Shown here piece after piece: positions 1-8,689 of a DNA stretch of 64,000 bases. Numbering within the stretch: the stretch's first letter is position 1; each line of letters opens with the position of its first letter. The translations under genes and the position numbers were made by a program. The stretch covers positions 53,297 through 117,296 of the forward strand of contig CAIQIQ010000061.1 of NCBI GenBank assembly GCA_903871935.1, in the 5' to 3' direction. Source of the DNA: an uncultured Phycisphaerales bacterium (GTDB lineage: Bacteria > Planctomycetota > Phycisphaerae > Tepidisphaerales > Tepidisphaeraceae). The notes beneath the pieces were generated by a model that had not been told where the DNA came from, did not search any database, and saw only the letters and a program-made list of their open reading frames with translations.

Positions 1-1541
1 TCCTCGCTCAAGCCGAGCTGGGCAAAGACCTTCTGCTGCGTATCAATCCGGTGGATACGGATCGAGCCGCCGCCGATCTCCGAACCGTTGCAGACGATGT
101 CGTAGGCCTTGCTCTTGATCGACTCCACCGTCGCCCGATCCTTGGAGTCCAGCTTCGCCAGGTCCTCATCGTTGGGCGCGGTAAACGGGTGATGGGTCGC
201 CGCATAGCGCCCCTCTTCCTCGTCATAGTCAAACGCGGGGAAGTTCACCACCCACAGAAACGCGTACTTCTGGTTCGGCTCGATCTTCATGTCGCGGAAC
301 ATCTTCAGCCGCAGTTCGCCCAGAACCTTGTGCACAACCTTGGGCGAATCGGCCGCGAAACAGAGTAGATCACCTTCCTTAGCACCGGTCGCCTCGATCA
401 GCTTCGCCGCCACCGGGGCGAGGAATTTTGCGATGCCGGTGTCCACGCCCGTTGCCGTCACCTTGGTCACGGCTAAGCCCTTGGCGCCAAATCCCTTGGC
501 CCACTCGGCCAGGGCATCGGTCTCCTTGCGGCTGAACTTTCCGCCGCCCGGCACCACGATGCACTTCACCATCGGGGCATTCTTGAACACACCGAAATCA
601 AGCGTGTGCGCCAACTCGGTGATGTCACAGAGTTCCATCCCGAATCGCAGGTCCGGCCGGTCGCAGCCATACTTGTTCATTGCCAAGTCATAGTCCATCC
701 GCATCAGCGGCAGCTTCACCTCAACGCCCAGGATCTCTTTCCACAGTTTGGCAACGAGCTGCTCCATGATGCTGGTGATGTTCTCCACGTCGATGAAGCT
801 CATCTCCACATCAAGCTGCGTGAACTCCGCCTGCCGATCCGCTCGCGGGTCCTCATCGCGGAAGCAGCGGACAATCTGCATGTACTTGTCGCACCCCGCC
901 ACCATCAGCAGTTGCTTAAAGAGCTGCGGAGATTGCGGCAATGCATAAAAGTTGCCCGGCGCGAGCCGGCTGGGCACGATAAAATCCCGTGCCCCTTCCG
1001 GCGTCGAGCGCGTCAGGAACGGCGTCTCGATCTCCCAGAACCCCAGGTCGCCCAGGAAATCGCGGATCGTCTTGGTCACTTTGTAGCGAGTTCGCAATGT
1101 CTCCTGCATCTGCGGTCGGCGCAAATCCAGGAAGCGATACTGCAGTCTTCGCTCCTCCGACACCTTCTCATATTCATCGATCATGAACGGCGGTGTCGGG
1201 CTGATCGACAGCACCTCCATCGTCTTCACGCGAACTTCAACCTGCCCCGTCGGAATCTTCGGGTTCTCAAATCCCTCGCCGCGGGCGGTCACCGTGCCCG
1301 AGATCGATACCACCCACTCCGAGCGCAGCTTCCGCGACTCTTCATGCACCGCGTGGCCACACAGGTCCGCGTCAAACACAAGCTGCGTCAGCCCGTCGCG
1401 GTCGCGGATGTCGATAAACACCAGCCCACCGTGATCGCGGTACGAATGCACCCAGCCGGCCAGCTTGATCTCCTTGCCAACATCACTCTTGCGGAGCTGG
1501 CCGCAAGTGTGCGTACGGTAACGTGTTTCGATAGCTTCCAT
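1..1541 (-). CDS. aspS: Aspartyl-tRNA synthetase, 3' end cut by window edge
   Basis: Charges tRNA-Asp with aspartate in the cytoplasm. 513 residues are visible, starting MEAIETRYRTHTCGQ. Residues 1 to about 105 form the OB-fold anticodon-binding domain. The class II catalytic core follows, with QSPQLFKQLLM and the motif 2 stretch FRDEDPRADRQAEFTQLD near residue 225. The bacterial-type GAD insertion comes after it (VVPGGGKFSRKETDALAEWA). Bacterial AspRS is near 590 residues, so about 80 residues including motif 3 lie beyond the left edge. I cannot tell from the visible part whether it is a discriminating or an Asp/Asn-charging enzyme. The start ATG at 1539-1541 is the first of the conserved N-terminus. 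Confidence 0.96.
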   Translation of the reverse strand, partial: MEAIETRYRTHTCGQLRKSDVGKEIKLAGWVHSYRDHGGLVFIDIRDRDGLTQLVFDADLCGHAVHEESRKLRSEWVVSISGTVTARGEGFENPKIPTGQVEVRVKTMEVLSISPTPPFMIDEYEKVSEERRLQYRFLDLRRPQMQETLRTRYKVTKTIRDFLGDLGFWEIETPFLTRSTPEGARDFIVPSRLAPGNFYALPQSPQLFKQLLMVAGCDKYMQIVRCFRDEDPRADRQAEFTQLDVEMSFIDVENITSIMEQLVAKLWKEILGVEVKLPLMRMDYDLAMNKYGCDRPDLRFGMELCDITELAHTLDFGVFKNAPMVKCIVVPGGGKFSRKETDALAEWAKGFGAKGLAVTKVTATGVDTGIAKFLAPVAAKLIEATGAKEGDLLCFAADSPKVVHKVLGELRLKMFRDMKIEPNQKYAFLWVVNFPAFDYDEEEGRYAATHHPFTAPNDEDLAKLDSKDRATVESIKSKAYDIVCNGSEIGGGSIRIHRIDTQQKVFAQLGLSE

Positions 1542-1959
1542 GGTTGTTGTCCCTTTATGTAATGATTGGGTAACAGCAGTCAGATCGTCTTAAGAACGAA
1601 TGGCGGGTCGCACGAGCCCTAGAGCAACGGCATGACATGGCCGTACCCTTGAAGGGGCTCGTGCCGTCAATTCATGTCGCGACTGCTGTACATGCGAACA
1701 AGCATCGCAGGGATTCTATCCACCCGCTTCCAACCTGCAAACCACTCCTCCGGCCTACGCCGACACACACGGCACACCCTGTCGCCTTTTCTCCGTTGAG
1801 AGCACAACAGCCGCCTGATGAGGTCGCTCTCATGGAGCGCCGGCATCCCACTGGTTGCGGCACCATCGCCGCGCCCATACACTCTGCCCCCTCAGAGTCG
1901 CGGTGGATCACAGGGCTGGCATCGCCCTGCCTTCGGGCTCTCCAGGAGAGTGTTGTTAC
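1542..1959. other. Intergenic region, 418 bp, between divergent aspS and the DUF1638 fusion gene
   Basis: I see no convincing coding frame. It must hold the promoters of both divergent genes. The only clear structure is the nested inverted repeat at 1610-1664. AGGAGAG at 1944-1950 is the ribosome binding site of the gene starting at 1960. Confidence 0.6.
1610..1664. repeat. Nested inverted repeat (hairpin element)
   Basis: GCACGAGCCC at 1610-1619 is exactly complementary to GGGCTCGTGC at 1655-1664. A second dyad lies inside it, ACGGC at 1627-1631 against GCCGT at 1640-1644. There is no T-run on either side, so it is not an obvious intrinsic terminator. It could be a REP-like dispersed element or a transcript structure in the aspS leader. 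Confidence 0.6.
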
Positions 1960-4815
1960 ATGCCCAATGAGTGCATTCACGTAATCGCCTGTGGCGTTCT
2001 GGCAATCGATCTGCGCCACATTGCCCGCGAACTTGGCGTGCAGATTGAGATGACGTTTCTGCCCGGTGGATTGCACAACGACCCGAAGGAACTGCGCAAA
2101 CGACTGCAGGCGGCCATCGATGATATCTCCGCCACGGGCAACGTAACGCAGATCGCCATCGGCTACGGTGTGTGCGGGCGCGGGGCGGTGGGCATCCATG
2201 CTCGTGGAGTGCCGCTGGCTATTCCGCGCGTGCATGATTGCATCGCGCTGTTTCTTGGGTCGGATGCCGCCTACCGCCGCGAGTTTGCGAAGTACCCTGG
2301 CACGTATTACATCTCGGCCGGCTGGGTACAGGAGAAGGTACAGCCGAGTTCCGCTACCGAAGCCGCCTGCGGCGGCCCCGCAGGCCCGGCAGCAAGCGGC
2401 CAGGATCCATGCGCCTGCGCCGATCCGGAGTTCCGCAAGCTTATTGAGAAGCATGGCCAAGAGAACGCCGAGGCGATCTCTCACTTCCTGAGCAGTTGGC
2501 AGCGCAACTACCAGCGTGCCGCGTTCATCGACACTGGCGCTGCGGAACACCAGCGCTATGCTCGCATCGCCCAGGACATGGCCCAGCGCTATGGCTGGAG
2601 GTACGAACAGCTTCAGGGCAGCGGCGCCTTGCTCAAGCAACTGCTGCAATGCCGGACCTCCAGCCCCGAAGTGCTCTGGGTCCCGGCCAACCATGTCACC
2701 GTATACGACCCGGTCGTTCGCGGCCTTGAGGCCGTGCCCGTCTGGAAAGCCGCGTTGCAGGATGATGAGGCACGTGACCAGATCGTCGACGTCGGCTCGG
2801 ATCCCCAGCCCGGCGGCGATCAGGTGCATCTGGGTCTGGGCATCGATGCCGGCGGCACGTACACCGATGTCGTCCTGTATGACTTCGCTTCCGAGAGCGT
2901 CGTGCAGAAGGCAAAGTCCCCCACCACCAAGTGGGATTACACCATCGGAATCACCGGAGCTCTCGATCAGCTCGATCCCGTGCTCCTGGGCAAAGTGGAC
3001 CTTGTGTCGGTATCGACCACGCTGGCCACCAACGCGATTGTCGAAGGCCGCGGACAGAAGGTAGGTCTACTGGTCATGCCCCCCTATGGCCTGCTCGACG
3101 ATGATGACATCGCCCACCGCCCGGTTCGCGCGATCCAGGGCCAACTCGATATTGACGGCTCAGAACTCAAGAGCATCGATCCCGATCAGGTTCAGCGCAT
3201 CGCCCGCATCATGGTCGAGCAGGACCAGATTAAGGCGTTTGCCGTTACGGGCTATGCCAGCCACATGAACCCCGTGCATGAGATGCAGGTGCGCGACATT
3301 ATCCGCGCCCACACCGGCTTACCCGTCACCTGCGGCCACGAGGTTTCCGAGCAGTTGAACTACCGCGTTCGGGCGCACACCGCAGCCTTGAACGCCCGCA
3401 TCATCCCGATCCTTGTCGCCTTCCTGCAGCAGGCCGGCGAATGTCTTCGCCAGCGTGGGATTACCGCGCCGATGATGGTGGTGCGCAGCGATGGTTCACT
3501 GATGAGCGTGCAAGTGGCCCAAGAGCGGCCAATTGAGACGATCCTCTCCGGCCCGGCCGCCAGCGTCGCCGGCGCCCGCTATCTCGCCAAAGCGCCCACG
3601 GCTTTCGTTGTTGACGTGGGCGGTACCACAACCGACACCGCACTAATAGCCAATGGCGAAGTGCGCACCACTCGAAGCGGAGCACGCGTTGGCGGGTGGC
3701 AGACACACGTCCAGGCATTGGACATGCGCGCAACCGGTCTTGGCGGCGACAGCCGCATTGCCCTGGTACAGGGCAAGCTGCAGATCGGCCCGCGGCGTGT
3801 TGGGCCCATCGCCTGGCTCGCCAGCCGGTCCCCGGGTACGGACCAGTGCCTCAACTGGATGCACTCCGAACTGAAGCAGCACGGCTTCACAGCGGGCCTG
3901 ATGGAGATCTTCACTCTCAACGGCACACCACCCCAGCAGGCCCTATCCGATGAAGAAAACAGGATCATCCAGATCCTTTCCGAGCGACCGTATTGCGCCC
4001 TCGAACTGGCCATTCGCGTAAACGACGACTGGTGGGAAACACTCAACCTCGACCGCCTTGAGCGTGAGCACATCATTCAGCGCTGCGGGCTTACGCCTAC
4101 GGATCTGCTCCATGTCACCGGCCAGTTCACGCGCTGGGATACCCGCGCGGCATCGCGCATGGCCGAACTGGTCGCCTCGGTCATGCATCTGGAACTCGAG
4201 CCCTTCACCAGGAAGGCAATCGACCTGTTCGTGCAGCTGCTTGCCGTTGAGGTGCTCAAAAAACAACTCGATGACGAAACGACAGCCGATGATATCGATA
4301 ACTCCGAAGTCTGCCGCGTGCTGATGGACAACTGGCTCGCCGCCAAGCCCTCCGCCGCCTACCGTGTGCGGATCGGCTTGGGCGCCCCGATCATCGGCAT
4401 CGGCGCACCGGTAGGCCACTTCCTCCCGGCCGCCGCCAAGCTGCTCGAGACCCAGGCAATCATCCCCGAGCACGCGGATGTGGCCAATGCGATCGGCGCC
4501 ATCACCAGTTCCGTGACCGTCCACCGCCGCGTAGAGATCTGCCCCGACATCAACGGCCGATTCATCCTTCAGGGCGTCCAAGGCTCGCCCGTGTATCCCG
4601 AGTTCACCGAGGCCCGCGCTGCTGCCATGGAATCGCTCCGCCAGACCGTCACCGCGGCCGCCCGCTCCGCCGGCACCAGCCATAGCCGAATCCGCTTCAC
4701 CATCCACGACAACATCGCCGCTTCGGGAGAAGAAGGCCACGTGTTCGTCAGCGAGATCATCGAAGCCCGCCTGACCGGCCGCCCCGACCTTGCCCGTGCC
4801 CTGCAGCCGGCTTGA
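1960..4815 (+). CDS. DUF1638 - hydantoinase/oxoprolinase-like (ASKHA fold) fusion protein
   Basis: 951 residues. The N-terminal part (about 5-260) looks like DUF1638: IHVIACGVLAIDLRHIARE, then GYGVCGRG, then a segment around IDTGAAEHQRYARIAQDMAQRYGW. From about residue 291 a hydantoinase/oxoprolinase N-terminal domain begins with GIDAGGTYTD (294-303), a phosphate-binding loop of the ASKHA fold. STTLATNAIVEGRG follows, and a second loop VDVGGTTTDTAL near 550. The start at 1960 is chosen over an in-frame ATG at 1855 because AGGAGAG precedes it and the protein then begins with the DUF1638 core. It converges on a corrinoid protein gene and lies near a corrinoid activator, so a role in corrinoid methyl transfer is inferred. 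Hydantoin or oxoproline hydrolysis is not supported, since no B subunit is nearby. Confidence 0.85.
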   Translation: MPNECIHVIACGVLAIDLRHIARELGVQIEMTFLPGGLHNDPKELRKRLQAAIDDISATGNVTQIAIGYGVCGRGAVGIHARGVPLAIPRVHDCIALFLGSDAAYRREFAKYPGTYYISAGWVQEKVQPSSATEAACGGPAGPAASGQDPCACADPEFRKLIEKHGQENAEAISHFLSSWQRNYQRAAFIDTGAAEHQRYARIAQDMAQRYGWRYEQLQGSGALLKQLLQCRTSSPEVLWVPANHVTVYDPVVRGLEAVPVWKAALQDDEARDQIVDVGSDPQPGGDQVHLGLGIDAGGTYTDVVLYDFASESVVQKAKSPTTKWDYTIGITGALDQLDPVLLGKVDLVSVSTTLATNAIVEGRGQKVGLLVMPPYGLLDDDDIAHRPVRAIQGQLDIDGSELKSIDPDQVQRIARIMVEQDQIKAFAVTGYASHMNPVHEMQVRDIIRAHTGLPVTCGHEVSEQLNYRVRAHTAALNARIIPILVAFLQQAGECLRQRGITAPMMVVRSDGSLMSVQVAQERPIETILSGPAASVAGARYLAKAPTAFVVDVGGTTTDTALIANGEVRTTRSGARVGGWQTHVQALDMRATGLGGDSRIALVQGKLQIGPRRVGPIAWLASRSPGTDQCLNWMHSELKQHGFTAGLMEIFTLNGTPPQQALSDEENRIIQILSERPYCALELAIRVNDDWWETLNLDRLEREHIIQRCGLTPTDLLHVTGQFTRWDTRAASRMAELVASVMHLELEPFTRKAIDLFVQLLAVEVLKKQLDDETTADDIDNSEVCRVLMDNWLAAKPSAAYRVRIGLGAPIIGIGAPVGHFLPAAAKLLETQAIIPEHADVANAIGAITSSVTVHRRVEICPDINGRFILQGVQGSPVYPEFTEARAAAMESLRQTVTAAARSAGTSHSRIRFTIHDNIAASGEEGHVFVSEIIEARLTGRPDLARALQPA

Positions 4816-4857
4816 CGCACCGTAGGCTCTGCTGGAACCTCGTCCCTGAAAAACAAA

Positions 4858-4888
4858 GGGCTTGCCCAGGCATTACCTGGGCAAGCCC
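4858..4888 (-). terminator. Intrinsic terminator between convergent genes
   Basis: A perfect 13-bp stem (4858-4870 with 4876-4888) has a 5-nt loop. Read on the minus strand it is followed by a T-rich run (TTTGTTTTT), so it ends the corrinoid protein transcript. The stem may also slow transcripts arriving from the plus-strand gene ending at 4815. Confidence 0.85.
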
Positions 4889-4934
4889 CGATCTATTTCT
4901 ATTCCGTATTCGCTTGGCCTATGCCAATCGCGCT

Positions 4935-5561
4935 TTAGGCAGCCATCAGCTTCAACACCAGATCCACGGCGCTAGCCGCATCGGGTGAATAGCCATCAGC
5001 GCCAATTTCATCGCAGAACTGCTGCGTGACCGGAGCGCCGCCGATGATGACTTTCGTCTTCAATCCGGCTTCCTTGGCCGCAACCACCGTCTGCTTCATC
5101 GACGGCATCGTCGTCGTCAGCAGCGCCGACAACGCGATCACATCCGCATTGCTGCTCTTGGCCGCCTCGATGAACTTCTGCGGCGACACATTCGTCCCGA
5201 GATCCACCACGCCCAGGTTCGCGCCCTTGAGCATCATGGCGACCAGGTTCTTGCCGATATCATGCAGATCGCCCTGCACCGTGCCGATGACGCAGGTGTA
5301 CTTCGGCTTGATGCCGGCTTTCACCAGCAGCGGCTCGAGAATCGCCATCGATTCCTTCATCGCGCGGGCGGCAATGAGCATCTCAGGCACAAACGCTTCG
5401 TTGCGCTTGAACTTTTCACCCACGATCGACATGCCCGGAACCAGGCCCTTCTCTACGATGTCCTGCGGCAACATCTTCGCATCCAACGCGGCCTTGGTGA
5501 GCTTCGTCGCTTCCGCGCGGTTGCCCTTGGCGATCGCATCGGTAAGTGGTTTGAGATCCAT
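4935..5561 (-). CDS. Corrinoid (B12-binding) methyltransferase protein, MtaC/MtbC/MttC type
   Basis: 208 residues, the usual size. It carries the methyl group on a bound corrinoid between a substrate methyltransferase and an acceptor methyltransferase in the cytoplasm. Residues 1-85 are the helical cap domain (MDLKPLTDAIAKGNRAEATK, then VPEMLIAARAM). Residues 88-208 are the Rossmann B12-binding domain with the cobalt-ligand motif DxHxxG as D98-L-H100-D-I-G103, and the later SALLTTTM and IIGGAPVT. AAGGAGTGAT directly precedes the ATG. No substrate methyltransferase gene is adjacent, so the methyl donor cannot be read from context. The divergent neighbour is its likely activator. Confidence 0.95.
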   Translation of the reverse strand: MDLKPLTDAIAKGNRAEATKLTKAALDAKMLPQDIVEKGLVPGMSIVGEKFKRNEAFVPEMLIAARAMKESMAILEPLLVKAGIKPKYTCVIGTVQGDLHDIGKNLVAMMLKGANLGVVDLGTNVSPQKFIEAAKSSNADVIALSALLTTTMPSMKQTVVAAKEAGLKTKVIIGGAPVTQQFCDEIGADGYSPDAASAVDLVLKLMAA

Positions 5562-5606
5562 ATCACTCCTTCAAAAGTTCTATAACTTGATGCCTCGACT
5601 CGAAGT

Positions 5607-5635
5607 AGTATCCTGCCTGACCGCAAAGTTTGCAA
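5607..5635 (-). promoter_or_regulatory. Candidate promoter of the corrinoid protein gene
   Basis: On the minus strand a TTGCAA -35 box (5630-5635) is separated by 17 bp from a GATACT -10 box (5607-5612). This leaves a leader of roughly 40 nt before the ATG at 5561. The divergent intergenic region is only 93 bp, too short for a full cobalamin riboswitch plus promoter. Confidence 0.4.
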
Positions 5636-5654
5636 GACCACGGTACGCATTACT

Positions 5655-7490
5655 ATGAAGCAATTGACCATCACCCTTTCCACCTCCTCGACCACCCAGC
5701 AGATTCCTCTCCCCAATGGCTTGGCGCGCCTTCCCCTCTCCGAGATTCTCCGCCGCAGTTCCTTCTCCCTCAACACCCGTTGCGGCGGCCGTGGCCTCTG
5801 CGATGGCTGCCTCGTCCACCTCCAATCCGGGACCCTCCGCCACCGCACCACCGGCCAGCTTATCTCTCCCATTCGTTCCGAGTCCCCCCTCATCCGCGCC
5901 TGCGAGCACACTCTCGCCGACACCGACCTGGCCCTCCTGGTCCCCGCCCGCTCGCTCCTCGCCTACGAACCCCAGGTCGTCTCCAACTTCAAAGTAAACA
6001 TCTCCCGCTCCAACAACCCCATCTGGCAGGCTCTATCCCTCTCTCCGGCCGATCTTGCCGATCCCGCCAGCGCCCTCTCCGCCCATCTCGACGCCCCGGT
6101 CGCCCCGCTCCCCAATCTTGCTCCCAACACCACCACCGTCGCCGCAGAATACACCTGTCCCACTTGGTCCATTCTCGGCCCTCTCGATCACGCCCCCGCT
6201 AATCCCCTGGGCGTCGCCATCGACATCGGCACCACCACCGTCGCCGTCCTCGTCGTCGAACTCGCCACCGGCAAAATCGTCGCCTCCGCCACCGGCTTCA
6301 ATCGCCAGATGCATCTTGGCGATGATGTCCTCACCCGCATCAATCTCTGCACCACCGACAAGCAGATGCTCTCTCGCCTGCAGACCGCCATCGTCAAAGA
6401 CACGATCGAACGCCTGCTGCTTAAAGCCCTGAAGGAATCCTCCATCGCCGATGACCAGATCGCCTGCCTAAACGTCGCCGGCAACACCACCATGCTGCAC
6501 CTCTTCGCCGGCGTCGATCCCTCTCCCATGGGTTTCTCCCCTTTCACCGCCCCCTTTCTCGAACACCGCATCCTCCCCTCCTCCAAGATCCACCTGAAGT
6601 TCAGTTCCCCCGACGCTTCCACCAACACCAACGGCATCATCTCCACCGACCCGGCCGTTCACCTGCTCCCCTCCGCCGCCGCCTACGTCGGCGCTGACAT
6701 CACCGCCGGCGTCGTCTCCTCCGGCCTGGTCTACGATGATGGCCCCAGCCTCTTCGTCGACGTCGGCACCAACGGTGAGATCGTCTTCAAACAGGGCAAG
6801 AAGATGTGGGGCACCGCCACCGCCGCCGGGCCCGCCTTTGAAGGCTCACGCATGGCCTGCGGCATGCGCGCCGGCCAGGGCGCCGTCAGCCACATCAAAA
6901 TGACCCGCACCGACTCCGGTCTTAAAGTCGACGTCGAAGTCATCGGCAACGTCAAACCCACCGGCATCTGCGGCTCCGCCTATGTCGATTTCCTCGCCCA
7001 GGCCCGCGAGTCCGGCCTGCTCTCTCCCTCCGGCCGTTTCCAGAGCGGCATCGCCGACGACCGCATCGCACCTTGCCGCGACCTGGGGCAGGGCTTCACC
7101 ATCGCCCACGGCCACGGCCACGAACCCATCATCATCACCGAAGGCGACGTTGCCTCCCTCCTCCAGGCCAAAGCCGCCATCGCCGCCGGCATCCTCACCC
7201 TCATGCGCAAAGTCCACGCCGCCCCCGAATCCATCAAAACCCTCTATCTCGCCGGCGGTTTCGGCATGCACCTCAACATCGCCAACACCATTCGCTCCGG
7301 CCTGCTCCCCGGCTTCCGCGCTAACCAGGTCCAGCTCGTCGGCAACACCAGCCTCGCCGGCGCCTACCTCTCCCTCCTCGACGCCGGCGTCCTTGATGAA
7401 ATCGCCCGCGTCGCCAAAGAAATCGAAATGGTCGAACTCAACCTCGACCCCGACTTCGAAGACTGCTACATCGACCAACTCATGCTATAG
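5655..7490 (+). CDS. Reductive activator of corrinoid protein (RACo-like, 2Fe-2S plus ASKHA ATPase)
   Basis: 611 residues. It returns inactive Co(II) corrinoid protein to Co(I) with ATP hydrolysis. Residues 1-100 form a plant-type 2Fe-2S ferredoxin domain with cysteines C43, C49, C52 and C83 (TRCGGRGLCDGC, then RACE). A linker domain leads to the DUF4445/ASKHA core, which begins near residue 188 with AIDIGTTTVAV and includes NVAGNTTMLHLF, FVDVGTNGE and YLAGGFGMHLN. Such enzymes are known from acetogens and O-demethylating anaerobes. The gene is divergent from the corrinoid protein gene with 93 bp between starts, which supports a shared function. No strong ribosome binding site is visible before the ATG. 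Confidence 0.93.
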   Translation: MKQLTITLSTSSTTQQIPLPNGLARLPLSEILRRSSFSLNTRCGGRGLCDGCLVHLQSGTLRHRTTGQLISPIRSESPLIRACEHTLADTDLALLVPARSLLAYEPQVVSNFKVNISRSNNPIWQALSLSPADLADPASALSAHLDAPVAPLPNLAPNTTTVAAEYTCPTWSILGPLDHAPANPLGVAIDIGTTTVAVLVVELATGKIVASATGFNRQMHLGDDVLTRINLCTTDKQMLSRLQTAIVKDTIERLLLKALKESSIADDQIACLNVAGNTTMLHLFAGVDPSPMGFSPFTAPFLEHRILPSSKIHLKFSSPDASTNTNGIISTDPAVHLLPSAAAYVGADITAGVVSSGLVYDDGPSLFVDVGTNGEIVFKQGKKMWGTATAAGPAFEGSRMACGMRAGQGAVSHIKMTRTDSGLKVDVEVIGNVKPTGICGSAYVDFLAQARESGLLSPSGRFQSGIADDRIAPCRDLGQGFTIAHGHGHEPIIITEGDVASLLQAKAAIAAGILTLMRKVHAAPESIKTLYLAGGFGMHLNIANTIRSGLLPGFRANQVQLVGNTSLAGAYLSLLDAGVLDEIARVAKEIEMVELNLDPDFEDCYIDQLML

Positions 7491-7514
7491 AACATTCACT
7501 GGAGCCTCCTCTTC

Positions 7515-7925
7515 ATGCCCACTTGCAGATCAGTCCCGATCGTGGCGTCGCGATGCTTGATTCTGATCGGGCTCCTGCTCGCCGCACTGCTGGCCTCGGC
7601 ATGCGCGCCATCAGCCAGGGAAGTCGCCGCCGCCAACTTCGGCCCCCCTCCCGATCGTTGCGAACGCCTCATTCAGCAAGACCTCGACCTGACCGTGTTC
7701 TCCGGCCATCCGGGCGAATACCTCTTCAAGCAGCCCCCCTACAAGGCCACCGTCAACCGCTCCCTCTTTACCAAAACCGAATTTGGCTGGATCATCGAAT
7801 TCCAGGCCAAAGGACAGATCTCCATGGGCACCGGCGGCTACCGCACCTACCATTGCTTCTTCCCACCTGATGGCAGCATGACACTGCTGACCACCGACGC
7901 CAGCATTCATCGCATTTCCGATTAG
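7515..7925 (+). CDS. Small predicted lipoprotein, function unknown
   Basis: 136 residues. The N-terminus is a lipoprotein signal: a hydrophobic stretch (CLILIGLLLAALLASAC) ending in a lipobox-like LLASAC with the lipidated Cys near residue 30. The mature part is about 105 residues with no recognised domain and ends DASIHRISD. It lies 24 bp after the corrinoid activator gene on the same strand and may be co-transcribed, but nothing links it to corrinoid chemistry. Confidence 0.7.
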   Translation: MPTCRSVPIVASRCLILIGLLLAALLASACAPSAREVAAANFGPPPDRCERLIQQDLDLTVFSGHPGEYLFKQPPYKATVNRSLFTKTEFGWIIEFQAKGQISMGTGGYRTYHCFFPPDGSMTLLTTDASIHRISD

Positions 7926-7951
7926 GCCCTGCCTGACAGCGCAAAAGAAAA

Positions 7952-7975
7952 GGGCCGGGAACCAAGTCCCGGCCC
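7952..7975 (-). terminator. Intrinsic terminator between convergent genes
   Basis: A 9-bp perfect GC-rich stem (7952-7960 with 7967-7975) with a 6-nt loop. On the minus strand it runs into TTTTCTTTT, so it ends the transposase-like gene transcript. On the plus strand there is no T-run. Confidence 0.8.
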
Positions 7976-8002
7976 AACCTTCAATCTGCCATCAGAAACA
8001 TC

Positions 8003-8689
8003 TTACTTGCTCTTCTTCTTCGTGCTGCCCCTGGGCCTGCCACGTGGGCGCATCGTGTGCTCCATGCCCCACTTACGGCACGCCTTCACCTGCCAGCGGT
8101 CGCTGCCGAACGGCCTTCCGCGCTGCACGCTCAACCGGAACTTCTCCAGCTCCTTCTCATCCACCGCCGCATTCACGCTGCGCACCCAACCTTGCGGCGG
8201 GGTTCCCAGTGCATCGCTGAGCAATCCATGGCACGCTGCCTCCGGATGCCGCCGCGCCCACAAGCTTCCCCAGCGCCAATCCTGTGCGCTCTTCACCGCG
8301 CCCGCCGTCAGCGCGTTACGCTCGACAAACCGCAGAACCGTCCACGCCTCCGCCGCTTCCACCGGAAAGCTTCTATAGCGTCCCTGGTACAAACGCCCAT
8401 CGCCGGCCGTCCCCGTGGCCGCATGACATCGCACCGCATGCGTGTGCGACATCCAACGTACAAACGCCGTCAATTCTCCATCCTTCTTAGGCCAGATCAC
8501 CAGGTGCCAGTGATTCTTCATCAGGCACCACCCCAGGATCCGCGTGGGGCGTATCTCCTGTGCTTCGAGCATGACCTGCTCGAACGCCGCGTATTCGGCC
8601 TGCTTCCGAAACAAAGGCGCAGTTCCCGCCGAACGGTTAAGGACATGGAATATTGTTCCGCCGGGTGCAACTCTTGCTTGTCTGGGCAT
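8003..8689 (-). CDS. REP-associated tyrosine transposase (RAYT)-like protein, catalytic Tyr replaced by Phe
   Basis: 228 residues of the Y1/IS200-like TnpA-REP family. It starts MPRQARVAPGGTIFHVLNRS, the conserved beginning of this family, so the start is set at 8689 and not at the ATG 36 bp upstream. The HUH metal-binding motif is present as H60-W-H62 in WCLMKNHWHLVIWP. The family's catalytic tyrosine usually sits in YVERNP or YIxxNP; here the segment is RFVERNAL with F121 (codon TTT on the coding strand). The tail is basic and has an AT-hook-like RPRGRPRGS. Without the tyrosine it may be inactive as a nuclease or may have become a DNA-binding protein. No terminal inverted repeats of an insertion sequence are seen. 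Confidence 0.88.
   Translation of the reverse strand: MPRQARVAPGGTIFHVLNRSAGTAPLFRKQAEYAAFEQVMLEAQEIRPTRILGWCLMKNHWHLVIWPKKDGELTAFVRWMSHTHAVRCHAATGTAGDGRLYQGRYRSFPVEAAEAWTVLRFVERNALTAGAVKSAQDWRWGSLWARRHPEAACHGLLSDALGTPPQGWVRSVNAAVDEKELEKFRLSVQRGRPFGSDRWQVKACRKWGMEHTMRPRGRPRGSTKKKSK

Noticed and set aside
606..1562. Plus-strand open frame of 318 codons
   Set aside because: Antisense to aspS.
5562..5654. Cobalamin riboswitch upstream of the corrinoid protein or activator gene
   Set aside because: The divergent gap is only 93 bp and holds a plausible promoter; no B12-box-like sequence was seen.
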